The notes below the pieces were generated by a model. The model saw nothing but the letters and a program-made list of their open reading frames with translations, was not told where the DNA came from and did no database searches. Of a stretch of DNA of 64,000 bases, positions 34,056-44,200 are shown in pieces (the first letter of the stretch is position 1; each line of letters starts with the position of its first letter). A program made the translations under genes and the position numbers. The stretch comes from an uncultured Sphingomonas sp. (GTDB taxonomy: Bacteria > Pseudomonadota > Alphaproteobacteria > Sphingomonadales > Sphingomonadaceae), in the NCBI RefSeq assembly GCF_913774285.1, contig NZ_CAJYHX010000024.1:1-64000 (forward strand). The letters run 5' to 3'.

Positions 34056-34583
34056 ATGACTCAGAAGCTCTCGAAGCTGTTATCCTATTGGCTACGCCAT
34101 GCCCCGGAGGCTGGCGACCTCACGCTGGACGATGCCGGCTGGGCGCCGGTCGACGCCGTGCGCGCGGCACTCTCCCGCGAAGGAGCCGATCCGGACCTGC
34201 TCGACCAGGTGGTTGCGGACAGCGACAAGCAGCGGTTCGAGCTCTCCGTCGACGGCGCCCGCATCCGGGCGAGGCAGGGGCACTCGATCAACGTCGATCT
34301 CGACTGGCCGGTCGCTACCCCGCCCGAGACGCTCTACCACGGCACCGTCGAGCGGTTTCTGGAAGCGATCTTTGCGGAGGGGCTCAAGCCCATGGCGCGG
34401 CACCATGTGCACCTGTCACCCGATGTCGAGACCGCCGCGCGTGTCGGCGAGAGACGCGGGGCGCCGGTCCTTCTCCAAATTGCCGCTGGAGAGATGGCAC
34501 GCCAGGGCGCTGTCTTCCGGTTGTCGAGCAACGGTGTCTGGTTGGCGGAAGCAGTGCCGCCAGCATTCATCTCCCGCGTCTAG
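34056..34583 (+). CDS. kptA: RNA 2'-phosphotransferase (KptA/Tpt1)
   Basis: A 175-residue enzyme that in family members transfers a 2'-phosphate from RNA to NAD+. The conserved residues are visible: Arg-His in YWLRHAPE, His in LYHGTVERF, the HHVHLS segment and the final Arg in GAVFRLSSNGVWL. The N-terminal winged helix (residues 1-75) and ART-like domain (80-175) are both complete. ATG 34056 gives the family start MTQKLSKLLSYWLRH. It lies 57 bp after the response regulator but has no evident link to it. The RNA substrate in bacteria is unknown. Confidence 0.93.
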   Translation: MTQKLSKLLSYWLRHAPEAGDLTLDDAGWAPVDAVRAALSREGADPDLLDQVVADSDKQRFELSVDGARIRARQGHSINVDLDWPVATPPETLYHGTVERFLEAIFAEGLKPMARHHVHLSPDVETAARVGERRGAPVLLQIAAGEMARQGAVFRLSSNGVWLAEAVPPAFISRV

Positions 34584-34596
34584 CGTCGCCGTATAA

Positions 34597-35595
34597 TCAA
34601 CCTGCCGCGAGCGCCGTCCGCACGCGCCAGCGGACCAGCAGCGTCGCGAAGAACCACGCGACGAGCGCGACGCCGGCGCCGAGGATCAGGTCGATCAGAT
34701 AATGCGTGCCCTCCACCGGGGTCGACAGCAGCATCGCGCAGGGGATCGCGGTCAGCCACCAGCGCAAGGGTCCGCAGCGCTGGGCGGCGGCGATGTAGAG
34801 CGTGGCGGACGCCGCGTGGAAGCTCGGCGCCGAGACGAGCCCGCGCAATTGGCCGACATCAACCACGGTCAGGCTGTGGTCGCGCAGCGCCGGGATCAGA
34901 TCCGGCTGCCAGAGCTCGCTGAAGGGCATGTAGGGGATCGGGCCGTGCCAGAGATAGGAGAAGGGCCCCACCGCCGGCATCTGGCTGTAGATGGCGAGCG
35001 TCAGCACCGCGGCGATCGCGAAGGCGGCGAGGAAGCGGTGCGCCTCGCGCCGCATGCCCATCAGCGCAAACCAGCCGAGCAGCATTGCAGGCGTGAGGAA
35101 GATGCTCTGATAGGCGATAATGCCGAGCAGCTGGAGCGAGCGATGCGCGGCGACCAGCCGGTACCAGGCGAGCCAGTCGAACTGGAGCAGTTCATCGACG
35201 CGCTGCAGTCCGGCATCGGCAAACCCCTGGCTGAGCCCCGCGACCGGGTAGGAGCTCACCGCACCGATCAGCGCCAGCGCCATGAACAGGGTATAATATT
35301 CCACCACCTGGGCGAGGACGAGGCTCCAGCGGCGGCCGTCGCGCAGGCACCACAGCCGCAGCAGCGGTGCGGTAGCGAGAATTGCGTAATAGGGGATGTT
35401 GCTGTGGGCGAAGGGATCAATCGTCAGCCCCGCAGCCCAGAGCAGCAGCGCGCAGGCACCAACCGCTGCGATCACCGCTGCCCGCACCTGCCCGCCTGAA
35501 AAGCCGATGCCGGCCCGCGGGTCAGTCGAGAGCGCGGGAAGCACTGTTGTTGGCGCGAGAAGGGCGGAGGTGGGATGCGGATCGGTCAAGGGCAT
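34597..35595 (-). CDS. PAP2-superfamily membrane phosphatase/phosphotransferase (Aur1/Ipt1-like)
   Basis: A 332-residue membrane protein with about six to eight helices. The PAP2 motifs are PSFHAASA (second motif, catalytic His) and EGTHYLIDLILG (third motif, His and Asp), in the arrangement of the inositolphosphotransferase subgroup. Family members act on lipid phosphates or transfer phospho-headgroups to sphingolipids, which would suit a sphingolipid-making organism, but this is inference. ATG 35595. It converges with kptA. Confidence 0.82.
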   Translation of the reverse strand: MPLTDPHPTSALLAPTTVLPALSTDPRAGIGFSGGQVRAAVIAAVGACALLLWAAGLTIDPFAHSNIPYYAILATAPLLRLWCLRDGRRWSLVLAQVVEYYTLFMALALIGAVSSYPVAGLSQGFADAGLQRVDELLQFDWLAWYRLVAAHRSLQLLGIIAYQSIFLTPAMLLGWFALMGMRREAHRFLAAFAIAAVLTLAIYSQMPAVGPFSYLWHGPIPYMPFSELWQPDLIPALRDHSLTVVDVGQLRGLVSAPSFHAASATLYIAAAQRCGPLRWWLTAIPCAMLLSTPVEGTHYLIDLILGAGVALVAWFFATLLVRWRVRTALAAG

Positions 35596-35705
35596 TGCTC
35601 GTCGAGAGGGCGGAGCGACCCGCCTGTCATTGCTGTCCGCGTGTCGTAGCCGATCCTATCGCGCCGATGCGCCCGCGCCTAGCCCTTGGGGCGCCTGTCG
35701 CGAGT

Positions 35706-35765
35706 GGCACTTTACCGCCGGGCAAAGTGCCGCGACCGGCCGTTTCCCGCGCGCGGCAAAGTGCC
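35706..35765. repeat. GGCAAAGTGCC repeat cluster
   Basis: GGCACTTT (35706-35713) is the reverse complement of AAAGTGCC in GGCAAAGTGCC at 35721-35731, and GGCAAAGTGCC occurs again at 35755-35765. The identical 11-mers are 34 bp apart centre to centre, close to three helical turns, in the 243-bp gap between the divergent PAP2 gene and the gene at 35839. They may be regulator sites. Confidence 0.45.
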
Positions 35766-35838
35766 ATGGCTGGTCCAATTGCAGAGGGGCGCACGCAAGG
35801 GATTCACAGGCGAATCGCGATGTGCTTAGATTCCTGCT

Positions 35839-36390
35839 ATGTTCCAGCCCGATCTCTTCGCCGCCGCCCCCCGCGTTCGGCCGGATGCGGCCTCCCCCAC
35901 CGCCATGGACCTCCCCGCGGTGCTCGACCGGCTGAGCGCCACCTGCGAGCGGCCGCGCTACAGCTTCATGGTGCTCCAGCTGATCGCCCAGGCGAGCGAC
36001 CGCACCGGCTGGGCCGGCCCCTGGATCGAACGCGACGGCCGCCGCCTCTCGGTGCGCGACTGGCTGAGCGAAGCGCTGTCGCCGGTCGCCCGGCGCGATC
36101 CGCGCCGGCTGGGGCTGGCGGCCCGCGCACGGGCCGAACTGGAAAAGGCGGGCACCCTCCCCGCCGATCCGGCGGCGGCGCAGGCGGCGATCGAGGCGGA
36201 GGTGCAGCATCGCATCCGCCTTTCCGGCCGCACCAATGTCAGCCGCGCGGTCTCCGAGCTGGTTCGGGCCGGACTGGTGCGACGCCACTATCAGGGCTTC
36301 CGAGTCGACCACCACAATCGCGGTGCCCAGCGCCACGCCGTCTATGCCGTGACCGAGGAGGCGCGTCGGGCGCTCCAGCCCGGCGGCTGA
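35839..36390 (+). CDS. Conserved hypothetical protein with winged-helix-like C-terminus
   Basis: A 183-residue protein. Residues 23-65 (MDLPAVLDRLSATCERPRYSFMVLQLIAQ) look helical; the C-terminal third (RTNVSRAVSELVRAGLVRRHYQGFRVDHHNRG ... YAVTEEARRAL) reads like a winged helix-turn-helix in MarR/ArsR style. A DNA-binding role is possible but I do not recognise a named family. It converges with the ABC permease gene 2 bp away. Confidence 0.65.
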   Translation: MFQPDLFAAAPRVRPDAASPTAMDLPAVLDRLSATCERPRYSFMVLQLIAQASDRTGWAGPWIERDGRRLSVRDWLSEALSPVARRDPRRLGLAARARAELEKAGTLPADPAAAQAAIEAEVQHRIRLSGRTNVSRAVSELVRAGLVRRHYQGFRVDHHNRGAQRHAVYAVTEEARRALQPGG

Positions 36391-36392
36391 CG

Positions 36393-37838
36393 TTAGAGGA
36401 AGTAGACGATCACGCCCGCGGCGAGCCCGAGCAGCAGCGCGATCACGAACTCGACCAGATTCCGGACAATCCCCCCGCCCTTCTGCCGCCGCTGAAAGGT
36501 GGAGCGCGGTGCCGGCTGGGCATGCGCCACCTCCAGATAGCCGACCGCCCCGCCCGCACCGGCGGTGAACAGCAACGTCACCAGCGCACCGGGGATGGTC
36601 TCCATCGCGATCGCAACCGGCAGCAACATGCCCAAGGGCGCCGCCAGCGCCATCGCCGCGAGCAGCTTGGCGACATCCAGATCGTCCTTGTCGACCGGCG
36701 CCACCTTGAGCAGATCGGGCGCATCCTCGGCTGAAGCGGCGAGCCAGGCGAGGCTCGACACCAGCTGCCCGGCAATCACCACGCTGGTGAAGGCGAGCGT
36801 CGGTGCCATCGGCAGCGAACCATGGTCGCGAAAGGCGACCAGCAGGATCGGCGCGAGATAGACGAGGCGCAGCAGCACCTGGAAGATCAGCGCCGGATCG
36901 CGCAGCAGCAGGCGCAGCTCCTTGGCGAAGATCGCGGCGAACAGACCGCGGTGGAAATGGCGGGCAATGCCGCCCTTCGCCGCCCGCTGCGTGGCGGGGC
37001 GGGCACCACCGGCGCGGTAGCTGCGCAGGAAGGGATGGCGCATTCCCCAGCCCGCCAGCACGAACAGCGCCAGTGCAGCCCCGAGCAGCAGCGCCATCGC
37101 CAACGGCTCGCCGAACGCGGCCCGCCCCGGCAGGCTGCTCAGCCCGCCCTTGCCGAATCCCCGGCTGCGCAGCGCATCGAACAAGAGCACGGTGCCGGAC
37201 TCGCGGCGATCGTCATGCTGGTTGAGGACCTGCGTGGCGAGGAACACGCTTGCGCCGGTCAGCGCCGCGAGGATCTGCCCCAGCGTCCGAGCCGCCCGAG
37301 GTCCCACGGTGCGCGCGAGCAGCAGCGTCACCCCCAGCCCCACGCACGCCGCCGCCAGCGCCAGCGCCACCAGCAGTGCTAGCGCTCCGAGCAGCTCGGG
37401 ATGACCGAGCAGCGCCACCGGCAGCAGGATCGGCAGCAGGAAGATCGAAAAGGTGAGCATCACCCCGCCGGCAATGCCCAGCAGCTTGGCCGACACGACC
37501 GTGCGCGGATCGAGCGGTGCGGAGAAGAGCAGGTCGAGATCGCCCGCCTCGTAAAGGGTCCGCTGGCTGGCGAGCAGCGCCTGGGTGGTCATGAAGGTGA
37601 ACAGCAGGATTGATGCGATCAGCGCGAGGAGCCAGGCGAGCGGCCCGGCCTGCCAATGCTCGTCCGCCAGCAGCAGCCCGAGGCCGACGCCCAGCCCGGT
37701 ATAGCCGAGCAGCACGAGCGCGAGCACGATCTGCCCCAGCTTGCTGCGTCCGGCGGCGCGCAGGTTGCCGCGCAGCTCGTGCAGCGTCAGCCATGTCAGG
37801 CTTCCCGGCGGCAACCGCCGCATCGTCCAGCCGATCAT
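36393..37838 (-). CDS. ABC exporter permease
   Basis: A 481-residue membrane protein with about ten hydrophobic helices in two groups separated by a soluble stretch (residues 265-300, GGARPATQRAAKG). LYEAGDLDLLFSAPLDPR after the second helix is typical of ABC-2 type permeases related to bacitracin/antibiotic exporters. ATG 37838 overlaps the stop of the ATPase gene by 4 bases (ATGA). The substrate is unknown. Confidence 0.82.
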   Translation of the reverse strand: MIGWTMRRLPPGSLTWLTLHELRGNLRAAGRSKLGQIVLALVLLGYTGLGVGLGLLLADEHWQAGPLAWLLALIASILLFTFMTTQALLASQRTLYEAGDLDLLFSAPLDPRTVVSAKLLGIAGGVMLTFSIFLLPILLPVALLGHPELLGALALLVALALAAACVGLGVTLLLARTVGPRAARTLGQILAALTGASVFLATQVLNQHDDRRESGTVLLFDALRSRGFGKGGLSSLPGRAAFGEPLAMALLLGAALALFVLAGWGMRHPFLRSYRAGGARPATQRAAKGGIARHFHRGLFAAIFAKELRLLLRDPALIFQVLLRLVYLAPILLVAFRDHGSLPMAPTLAFTSVVIAGQLVSSLAWLAASAEDAPDLLKVAPVDKDDLDVAKLLAAMALAAPLGMLLPVAIAMETIPGALVTLLFTAGAGGAVGYLEVAHAQPAPRSTFQRRQKGGGIVRNLVEFVIALLLGLAAGVIVYFL

Positions 37839-38569
37839 GCGCGGCTCGTCAGGCGGATGAAGGTATCTTCCAGCGTCGCTTCGTCCGCCCCGGCGAGGGC
37901 GCGCAGCTCCTCCAGCGTCCCCTCGGCGAGCAGTTTGCCGCCGGCGATGATCCCGATCCGGTCGGCCAGCCGCTCGGCGACCTCGAGGATATGGGTGGTC
38001 ACGATCACCGTCTTGCCCTGGTCGACCGCGGCGCGCAGCGCATCCTTCACCGATCGCGCCATCGCCGCGTCGAGCCCGGTCAGCGGCTCGTCGAGGATCA
38101 GCAGCTGGGGGTCGTGAATCAGCGCGCCGGCGAGCGCCACCTTCTGCTGCATGCCGCGCGAGAAGCCTTCGCAACGGGTGTCGCGCACCTCCCACAACTC
38201 CAGCCAGCGCAACAGCCGCTCAGCCTCGGGGGCGGCACGATCGGGCGATATTCGCCACAGCCCGGCGACGAAGCCGAGATACTCCGCCGGAGTCAGCTTG
38301 TCGTACAGCATCGGCTCGTCGGGGAGCCAGGCCGTGATCGCCTTGGCTTCTCGCGGGTTTGCCCGCGCATCGACGCCAAATATATCGATGCTGCCGGAAT
38401 CGGGCTCGGTGAGCCCCACCGCCATGCGTAGCGTCGTCGTCTTGCCGGCGCCGTTGGGCCCGAGCAGCGCGTAGAGCTGGCCTGCGCCGACGGTGAGGTC
38501 GAGGCCGGTGATAACGGGCTTGCCGAAGGACTTTTGCAGGCCGGCGATGCGGAGCGCGGGAAAGGACAT
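37835..38569 (-). CDS. ABC transporter ATP-binding protein
   Basis: A 244-residue ATPase with Walker A GPNGAGKTTT (about 38-47), Q-loop-like region, signature FSRGMQQKVAL (variant of LSGGQ), Walker B LLILDEP and H-loop TTHIL. It drives the permease encoded in the overlapping gene. ATG 38569 is chosen to give the domain start; the frame is open upstream but overlaps the gene at 38676. No substrate-specific partner is encoded nearby. Confidence 0.9.
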   Translation of the reverse strand: MSFPALRIAGLQKSFGKPVITGLDLTVGAGQLYALLGPNGAGKTTTLRMAVGLTEPDSGSIDIFGVDARANPREAKAITAWLPDEPMLYDKLTPAEYLGFVAGLWRISPDRAAPEAERLLRWLELWEVRDTRCEGFSRGMQQKVALAGALIHDPQLLILDEPLTGLDAAMARSVKDALRAAVDQGKTVIVTTHILEVAERLADRIGIIAGGKLLAEGTLEELRALAGADEATLEDTFIRLTSRA

Positions 38570-38675
38570 TGGCACCGATCCTAGCGGCCGCGCGGTTCGT
38601 CGCAAGCGCGCCGTTATGGACCTTTTTCCGCGTTCATTCGTCCCCAGCTTCCGCAAAGTACCGGGAGGGGTAAGG

Positions 38676-38894
38676 ATGTTCGCCATGCCAAGCACGATCG
38701 CACCGGAAGTGATCGCCTGCATTGCCGAAGGACGGCCGCCGACGCCGCACGAGCTGGAGCGGGTCGCGCGGCGCGTACGCGCCGATCTAGGCACCGCCCG
38801 CCCCGCTTTCGCCTGGGGCGAGGCTGACCCTGCCGCCGCCGACCAGCTCAGCCTGCGCGTCGCCGAACTCGCCCTGATCGGCAGCCGCCGCTAG
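38676..38894 (+). CDS. Small hypothetical protein, 72 residues
   Basis: A short frame with a strong GGGAGGGG 5 bases before ATG 38676. The product contains IAPEVIACIAEGRPPTPHEL then an Arg-rich helix and no signal or membrane segment. It lies alone between the ABC ATPase gene (divergent) and the halogenase operon (convergent). Function unknown. Confidence 0.6.
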   Translation: MFAMPSTIAPEVIACIAEGRPPTPHELERVARRVRADLGTARPAFAWGEADPAAADQLSLRVAELALIGSRR

Positions 38895-38903
38895 ACCCGG
38901 TCC

Positions 38904-40394
38904 TCAAGCGGCGGCCGGCACCTTCGCCGCCGCATAGCGCGCGATGAATTCAGCATGGCCCGGCAGCTTGGCGAGCTGGGCCGCGATCCCGGCGCGCAGG
39001 TCGCCGAGTGCACGTTCGAGATCGTCCGTGGGGATTTGCGCCGGCATGTGGTGATGGTCGCGCGGGCGCACGCCTTGCCCCAGCATCACCGCGTTCCAGC
39101 TGTCGACGCGGAACAGGTCTGTCCCCTCCTGATAGCTCGACGCGCCTTCCTCGAACAAGGCGATCCGCGCGGCCAGGCTGTCCGGCACCGCGCGCGCGGC
39201 ATGATCGCGCCAGAAGGGCTCGGTGCGGTCGTTGAGCTTGTAGTGGAGGATGATGAAGTCGCGGATATGCTCCGACTCCGCGCGCGACTGGGCGTTGAAG
39301 CGCGCCGACAGCGCCGCCATGTCGCGGCGGAACGGAAAGTTCTGCAGCAGCCGCGTCACCGCGATCATCACCAGGTGGATGCTGGTCGATTCCAGCGGCT
39401 CGATGAACCCGCTCGACAGGCCCAGCGCGACGCAATTGCGGTTCCACGCCTGCTTCCGCATGCCAGTGGTGAAACGGATCAGCCGCGGATCGAACAGCGC
39501 GCGCCCCGGCACCGCCGCGAGCAGCTGCGCCTTCGCCTCGTCATCCGACAGATAGTCGCTGGCATAGACGAACCCGTTGCCCATCCGGTGCTGCAGCGGA
39601 ATCCGCCAGCGCCAGCCGGCACCGTGCGCGATCGCGCGGGTATAGGGTACCGGCGCCTCGGTCGTCTCGGACTGGACGGCGAAGGCGCGGTTGGTCGGCA
39701 GCCAGTGGCTCCAGTCGTCGAAGCCGGTCTTGAGCGTCTCCTCGATCAGCAGCGCGCGGAAGCCGGTGCAGTCGATGAACAGCTCGCCTTCGATGCGCAG
39801 CCCGCCCTCCAGCACCAGCGCGGCGATGTCACCGTCCGCAGCCTGCTCGACCTCGATGATGCGACCTTCGACGCGGCGCACGCCCGCCGGCTCGGCCAGG
39901 CCGCGCAGGAAGGCGGCATAGGCGGTCGCGTCGAGATGATAGGCATAGGCCAGCGGCATCGGATCGCCGGTGGCGAATTTCTCGGCCAGCGCCGCCTGCG
40001 TCTCCAGCGAATAGTCAGCCAGCGCACCGCCGAAGCCGCGCCGCTGCGCCTCCAGCCAGAAATGCTGGAAATCGCAGAGCGGCATCGCACGCCCGACCGA
40101 GCCAAACGGGTGGAAATAGCGATCCCCGTCGTGCAGCCAGTTCTCGAACGAGATGCCGAGCTTGAAGGTTGCGTTGGTCTCGCGGAGAAAGACCTGCTCG
40201 TTGATGCCGAGCAGCTTGTGGAAGGTCCAAGCGGTCGGAATGGTGGACTCGCCCACGCCCACCGTGCCGATCGCGTCGGATTCGACCAGCGTGATGTCGA
40301 GGTTCGGCCCCAGATGCCGCACCAGCGCCGCCGCCGCGACCCAGCCCGCCGTGCCGCCGCCGGCGATCACCACCCGAAACCTCTGTCCGTCCAT
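38904..40394 (-). CDS. Flavin-dependent (tryptophan) halogenase family protein
   Basis: A 496-residue member of the halogenase family with every hallmark: FAD motif GGGTAGW (12-18), GVGEST, conserved Lys78 in ATFKLGISF, canonical WRWRIP (261-266) and acidic pair in GFIEPLES. GGAGGGG precedes ATG 40394. It is the last gene of a TonB receptor-SapC-halogenase operon, a combination widespread in Caulobacter, Xanthomonas and sphingomonads next to carbohydrate genes. The true substrate is unknown. Confidence 0.9.
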   Translation of the reverse strand: MDGQRFRVVIAGGGTAGWVAAAALVRHLGPNLDITLVESDAIGTVGVGESTIPTAWTFHKLLGINEQVFLRETNATFKLGISFENWLHDGDRYFHPFGSVGRAMPLCDFQHFWLEAQRRGFGGALADYSLETQAALAEKFATGDPMPLAYAYHLDATAYAAFLRGLAEPAGVRRVEGRIIEVEQAADGDIAALVLEGGLRIEGELFIDCTGFRALLIEETLKTGFDDWSHWLPTNRAFAVQSETTEAPVPYTRAIAHGAGWRWRIPLQHRMGNGFVYASDYLSDDEAKAQLLAAVPGRALFDPRLIRFTTGMRKQAWNRNCVALGLSSGFIEPLESTSIHLVMIAVTRLLQNFPFRRDMAALSARFNAQSRAESEHIRDFIILHYKLNDRTEPFWRDHAARAVPDSLAARIALFEEGASSYQEGTDLFRVDSWNAVMLGQGVRPRDHHHMPAQIPTDDLERALGDLRAGIAAQLAKLPGHAEFIARYAAAKVPAAA

Positions 40395-40429
40395 TGCCGA
40401 TCCCCTCCGAAATTTCTGTTATTCTGTCC

Positions 40430-41137
40430 TCAACCTTCGCGGCGTTCCTTGCGCGCGATCAGTCGCGGCAGGTTGCCGAGCGAGGAAAGCTGCCACACCG
40501 CGCAGCGCAGGAAGTCCTGCGCGTGAAGCGCCGCCAGTGCCTCGGCCCCCAGCGCGGCGAAGCGGCCGCCGTCGATCACCCAGCAATCGGGCACCTTGTA
40601 GCGCCGGCCGCTGGTGAGTTCGATGTCGAAGGTGACCGGCTCTAACAGACCGGCAGCTTCGAACGCCGCGAACATCGGCGCCGAGAGCTGGTCGCCGACA
40701 TAGATGGCCTGCAGCGTCGCCGCGATCCGGTCGAGATAGGGCGCGTTGCCGCCTTGCTCGAGGAACAGCGGTGCGCCCTCGCTGGTCGAGACGCGGGGAT
40801 GATCGGTATCGATATGGATCATCGGCTCGCCTTGGGCGCCGGCCGGCGGCAGGCCGATCGAGAAGGGGCCGATCTCCATCAGCGCAGGCAGCTGGTCGGC
40901 GTCCCAGCGGTCGCCGTCGAGGTAGAGATTCTCGTCGGTATCGAGGCCGAGCAGCACGGTCGAGCGCCAGCTGCCGTCGTCATCGCGGCGGAAGATCAGG
41001 ACATAGTCGCGCTGGAGCGCCTCGAATTCGGTGGGGAACACCGTCATCTGGTTCACCGCATCGCCGAACGCGGCGCCACGGTCGAGCCGGATCCGCAGAT
41101 CGGCATGGTCGATATTGTTGAGCACGGCGCGGGGCAT
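40430..41137 (-). CDS. SapC-family protein
   Basis: A 235-residue protein whose middle part matches SapC: VFPTEFEALQRDYVLIFRRD, the GPFSIGL segment, and the closing region KVPDCWVIDGGRFAALGAEAL. SapC was named from a Campylobacter S-layer locus, but in sphingomonads it occurs beside TonB receptors and halogenases with unknown role. ATG 41137 is preferred over TTG 41146. It lies 35 bp upstream of the halogenase gene and 68 bp after the receptor. Confidence 0.85.
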   Translation of the reverse strand: MPRAVLNNIDHADLRIRLDRGAAFGDAVNQMTVFPTEFEALQRDYVLIFRRDDDGSWRSTVLLGLDTDENLYLDGDRWDADQLPALMEIGPFSIGLPPAGAQGEPMIHIDTDHPRVSTSEGAPLFLEQGGNAPYLDRIAATLQAIYVGDQLSAPMFAAFEAAGLLEPVTFDIELTSGRRYKVPDCWVIDGGRFAALGAEALAALHAQDFLRCAVWQLSSLGNLPRLIARKERREG

Positions 41138-41158
41138 GATGTGCAAACCTTAAACGAG

Positions 41159-41185
41159 AAAGGCCGCCCGAAGCGAGCGGCCTTT
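41159..41185 (-). terminator. Hairpin between receptor and sapC
   Basis: AAAGGCCGC (41159-41167) pairs with GCGGCCTTT (41177-41185), a perfect 9-bp stem with a 9-base loop, 20 bp after the receptor stop. Its T-run is inside the stem and CTCGTTTA follows, so it is likely a partial terminator that lowers expression of sapC and the halogenase relative to the receptor. Confidence 0.55.
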
Positions 41186-41205
41186 CCCTAGTGTACAGGC
41201 GGGCT

Positions 41206-44200
41206 TCAGAAGCGGAAGCGCGCGCCGACCAGATACCGGGCCGAGCCTTCGGACTCGTACCAGGTGTTGATGTAGTCGCGGCTGTAGCTGCGGACGCCTT
41301 CCTCCAGGAGGTTGATGCCTTCGAAGCTGAGCGCGATGTTCTTCGTCAGGTCGTAGTTGATGCTGAGATCGACCTGGCCGTACGGATCGTTGAACACCGG
41401 ATTGTGCGCCGCGCCGCGGTTGAGATCGCTCAGGAACTTGGCGCGCCAGTTATACGACAGGCGGGCGGAGATGCCGTGCTTGTCGTAGATCAGCGTCGCG
41501 TTGGCCGTGTCGCTCAGACCGGACAGCGCGAACTGGTTGTCGTTCGGATCAGCGGTGATGTTGAAGCCGACATTGCCGCGCACCAGCGTGTAGCTCGCGG
41601 CGATACCGAAGCCGGTATTGCCGAGGAAATACTGGCCGGCGAGCTCGACGCCGTAGATTTCGGCGTCGCGGTTGTTGATCGGCGTGTTCACCGCAAAGTT
41701 GAGCAGCGGATCGGCCGAGGTCGGGTTCACGTCGATCGCGGCGAGCGTGTTGCTGATGTAGCTCGACCCGAACGTCTTCGTCGCCGGCACGTAATTGGCC
41801 TGCAGCTCGGCAGTCGCCGCCGCGACGTTGCCATTGTACTTCTGCAGCACCGCGGTGCTGGTAAACAGGTTCACATTGCTGATGTCGCCGCCGAGACCGG
41901 TGACGATGGCACGCCCTGCCTGCGCCAGCGGCCCCGCGGTTGGATCGCGCAGGCCGAACAGGTTGCGCTGCACCACCGAGTTGCCGATGAAGTTGTGCAC
42001 CCGCTTGTCGAAGAATCCGACCGAGAGATACACGTCGCGGCGCGGATACCATTCGAGCGACACGTCGAAGTTATCCGAATCCAGCGGCTTCAGCCCGGGA
42101 TTGTTCTGGTTGCCGGTCGCAACGCCGCCGAGCGACGTCGGGTTGTTGAGCGCGCCCGCGCCGGTGGAAGCGAACAGGCTGCCATAGGGTGCGCGCGAGA
42201 TCGTCTTGCTGTACGATACGCGGCCGATCAGATTCTTCGCGGCTTCGATCTGGAAGTCGATCTGCGGCAGCAGATTGTCGTAGCTGCCCTTGCCCGACAC
42301 CGCCTGGCGGTCGGCCGAGTTGAGCACCGTGAAGTCATTGTCGGCCTGCCAAACCACCGCGAGCGGCACGGTCTGGAACGAGGTCGACTTCACCTTGGTG
42401 TGCTCGTAGCGGACGCCCATCACCAGGGTCGCCTTGCGGCCGGCGAGTTCGCCCTTCCAGGTCAGCTGGCCATAGGCTGCCCAGATGTCTTCCTTGACCC
42501 GGTTGTCGTTGTTGCCCTCGACCACATTGGCATGGCTGACGCCGTCGTTGGTGATGCCGATATAGTGGTTGTAGAGCGCGTTGTAGAGCTTGGTCGTGTC
42601 CTGGGCACGCCATGCCACCTTGCCCACCGCGTCGGCAGTCGCGTTGTTGTGGTGGAACTGGCAGACCAGGCAATATTGCTGCACCGTGCCGGGCGCGAAC
42701 GCCGCGACGTCGGGCGGCAGCGCGTTGTTCCAGTCACCCAGCGTCTGACGGGTATTGTACTGGGTCTGGCGGGTGTCGGTGGTGCGGAAGTCGCCGCCGA
42801 AATCGAAGCGGCTGCCGCCGCCGAGATCCCAGCCGGCATCGATGCGGCCTTCCTTGATCTTCTGCGACTGGGTCGACGCGAACTGACGCTGCACCGCCGC
42901 CGAGAGATCGCCGGCATCGAACACGCCGTTGCAGTTGCCGTTCTTGAACGCGACGCCCGTCGGGGTGGTCTGCGAGTAGCAGTCGTTGATCGTCAGCGTC
43001 TGGGTCGGGAAGCCGTCATTGTCCCAGGTCAGGCCGTGCGACGTGACGATGTTGCCGTTGAACGCCACCGTGGTCGAGGTCTGGCCGTTGGGATTATCGG
43101 GCAGGCTCTCCGCCTTGCCGATATGGCCGTCGAAGTTCAGCGAGAAATTGTCGGCGAGCTGCCATTTCAGATTGCCGCCGATATCCCACAGCCGGTTCTT
43201 CTGCGCGCGATAGGCGTTCTCGAAGCCTTCGTCCTTCACGCCGTTGAGCGTCTCGTGGAGGTACTTGGTCGTCGCGATGCCGTTGCTCGAATCGTCGAAA
43301 GTGACTTCGTCGAACGGCTTGGAGAACCAGTTGGACTGCGACGAGCGGCGCTCGGACGAACGCAGCTGCGCGAACAGGCCGTCAACCGTGAAGGTCATGC
43401 TGTCCGAGGGGCGATACTGCACCACGGCCTGGCCGTTGATGCGCTCGCGGCTCGCTTCCGAGAAGTGGTGGCGATAGTCGTCGGGCACCGCGACCAGCGT
43501 GTTCGGATCGGTCGGGCGATTGTTGATCTTGGTGTTAGCGGTGATGTAGCCCTTCGACGGATCGAGGAAATCCGACAGCCGCGGCATGTTCCAGTAATTG
43601 TTCGCCTGGCTCGGGAAGCTGAAGTTGCGCTTCTGGTAGCTGCCGAACAGGGTGACGCCGAAGCGCTGCTCCTGGTCGCTCCAGCTCGCCACGCCCGAAA
43701 ATTCCGGGGTCACATGGCTGCCGCAGCTGATGCAGTCGTCGGCCGAGGTGTCGTAGCTGGCCTTCGCGCCGATCGAGCCGGAGAAGCCCGCCTGACGATC
43801 AAGCGGGCGGACGCCGACGATGTTGATGGTGGCACCGATGCCGCCCGACGGAACGGCCGCGCGGCCGGTCTTGTAGACCTCCAGCGTCTTCACGCCTTCC
43901 GAGGCGAGGTTGGCGAAGTCGAACGAGCGGCCGAAGCCGCCGGCGCCGTCACCGCCCTGGTCGCCGCCCACCGCGACAATGTTCGAGGCCGCGAGCTGGC
44001 GGCCGTTCAGCGTCACCATGTTGTACTGCGCGCCGAAGCCGCGGACCGTCACGGTCGAGCCTTCGCCGTTGACGCGGTCGATCGACACGCCGGTGATGCG
44101 CTGGAGTGATTCCGCAAGGTTGGTGTTGGCGAACTTGCCGATGTCTTCCGCCGAGATCGCATCGACGATGCCGGTCGAATCGCGCTTCAGCGCAATCGAG

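Noticed and set aside
41191..44109. Long plus-strand frame opposite the large TonB receptor
   Set aside because: Antisense shadow; the minus-strand receptor has a signal peptide, plug and barrel.
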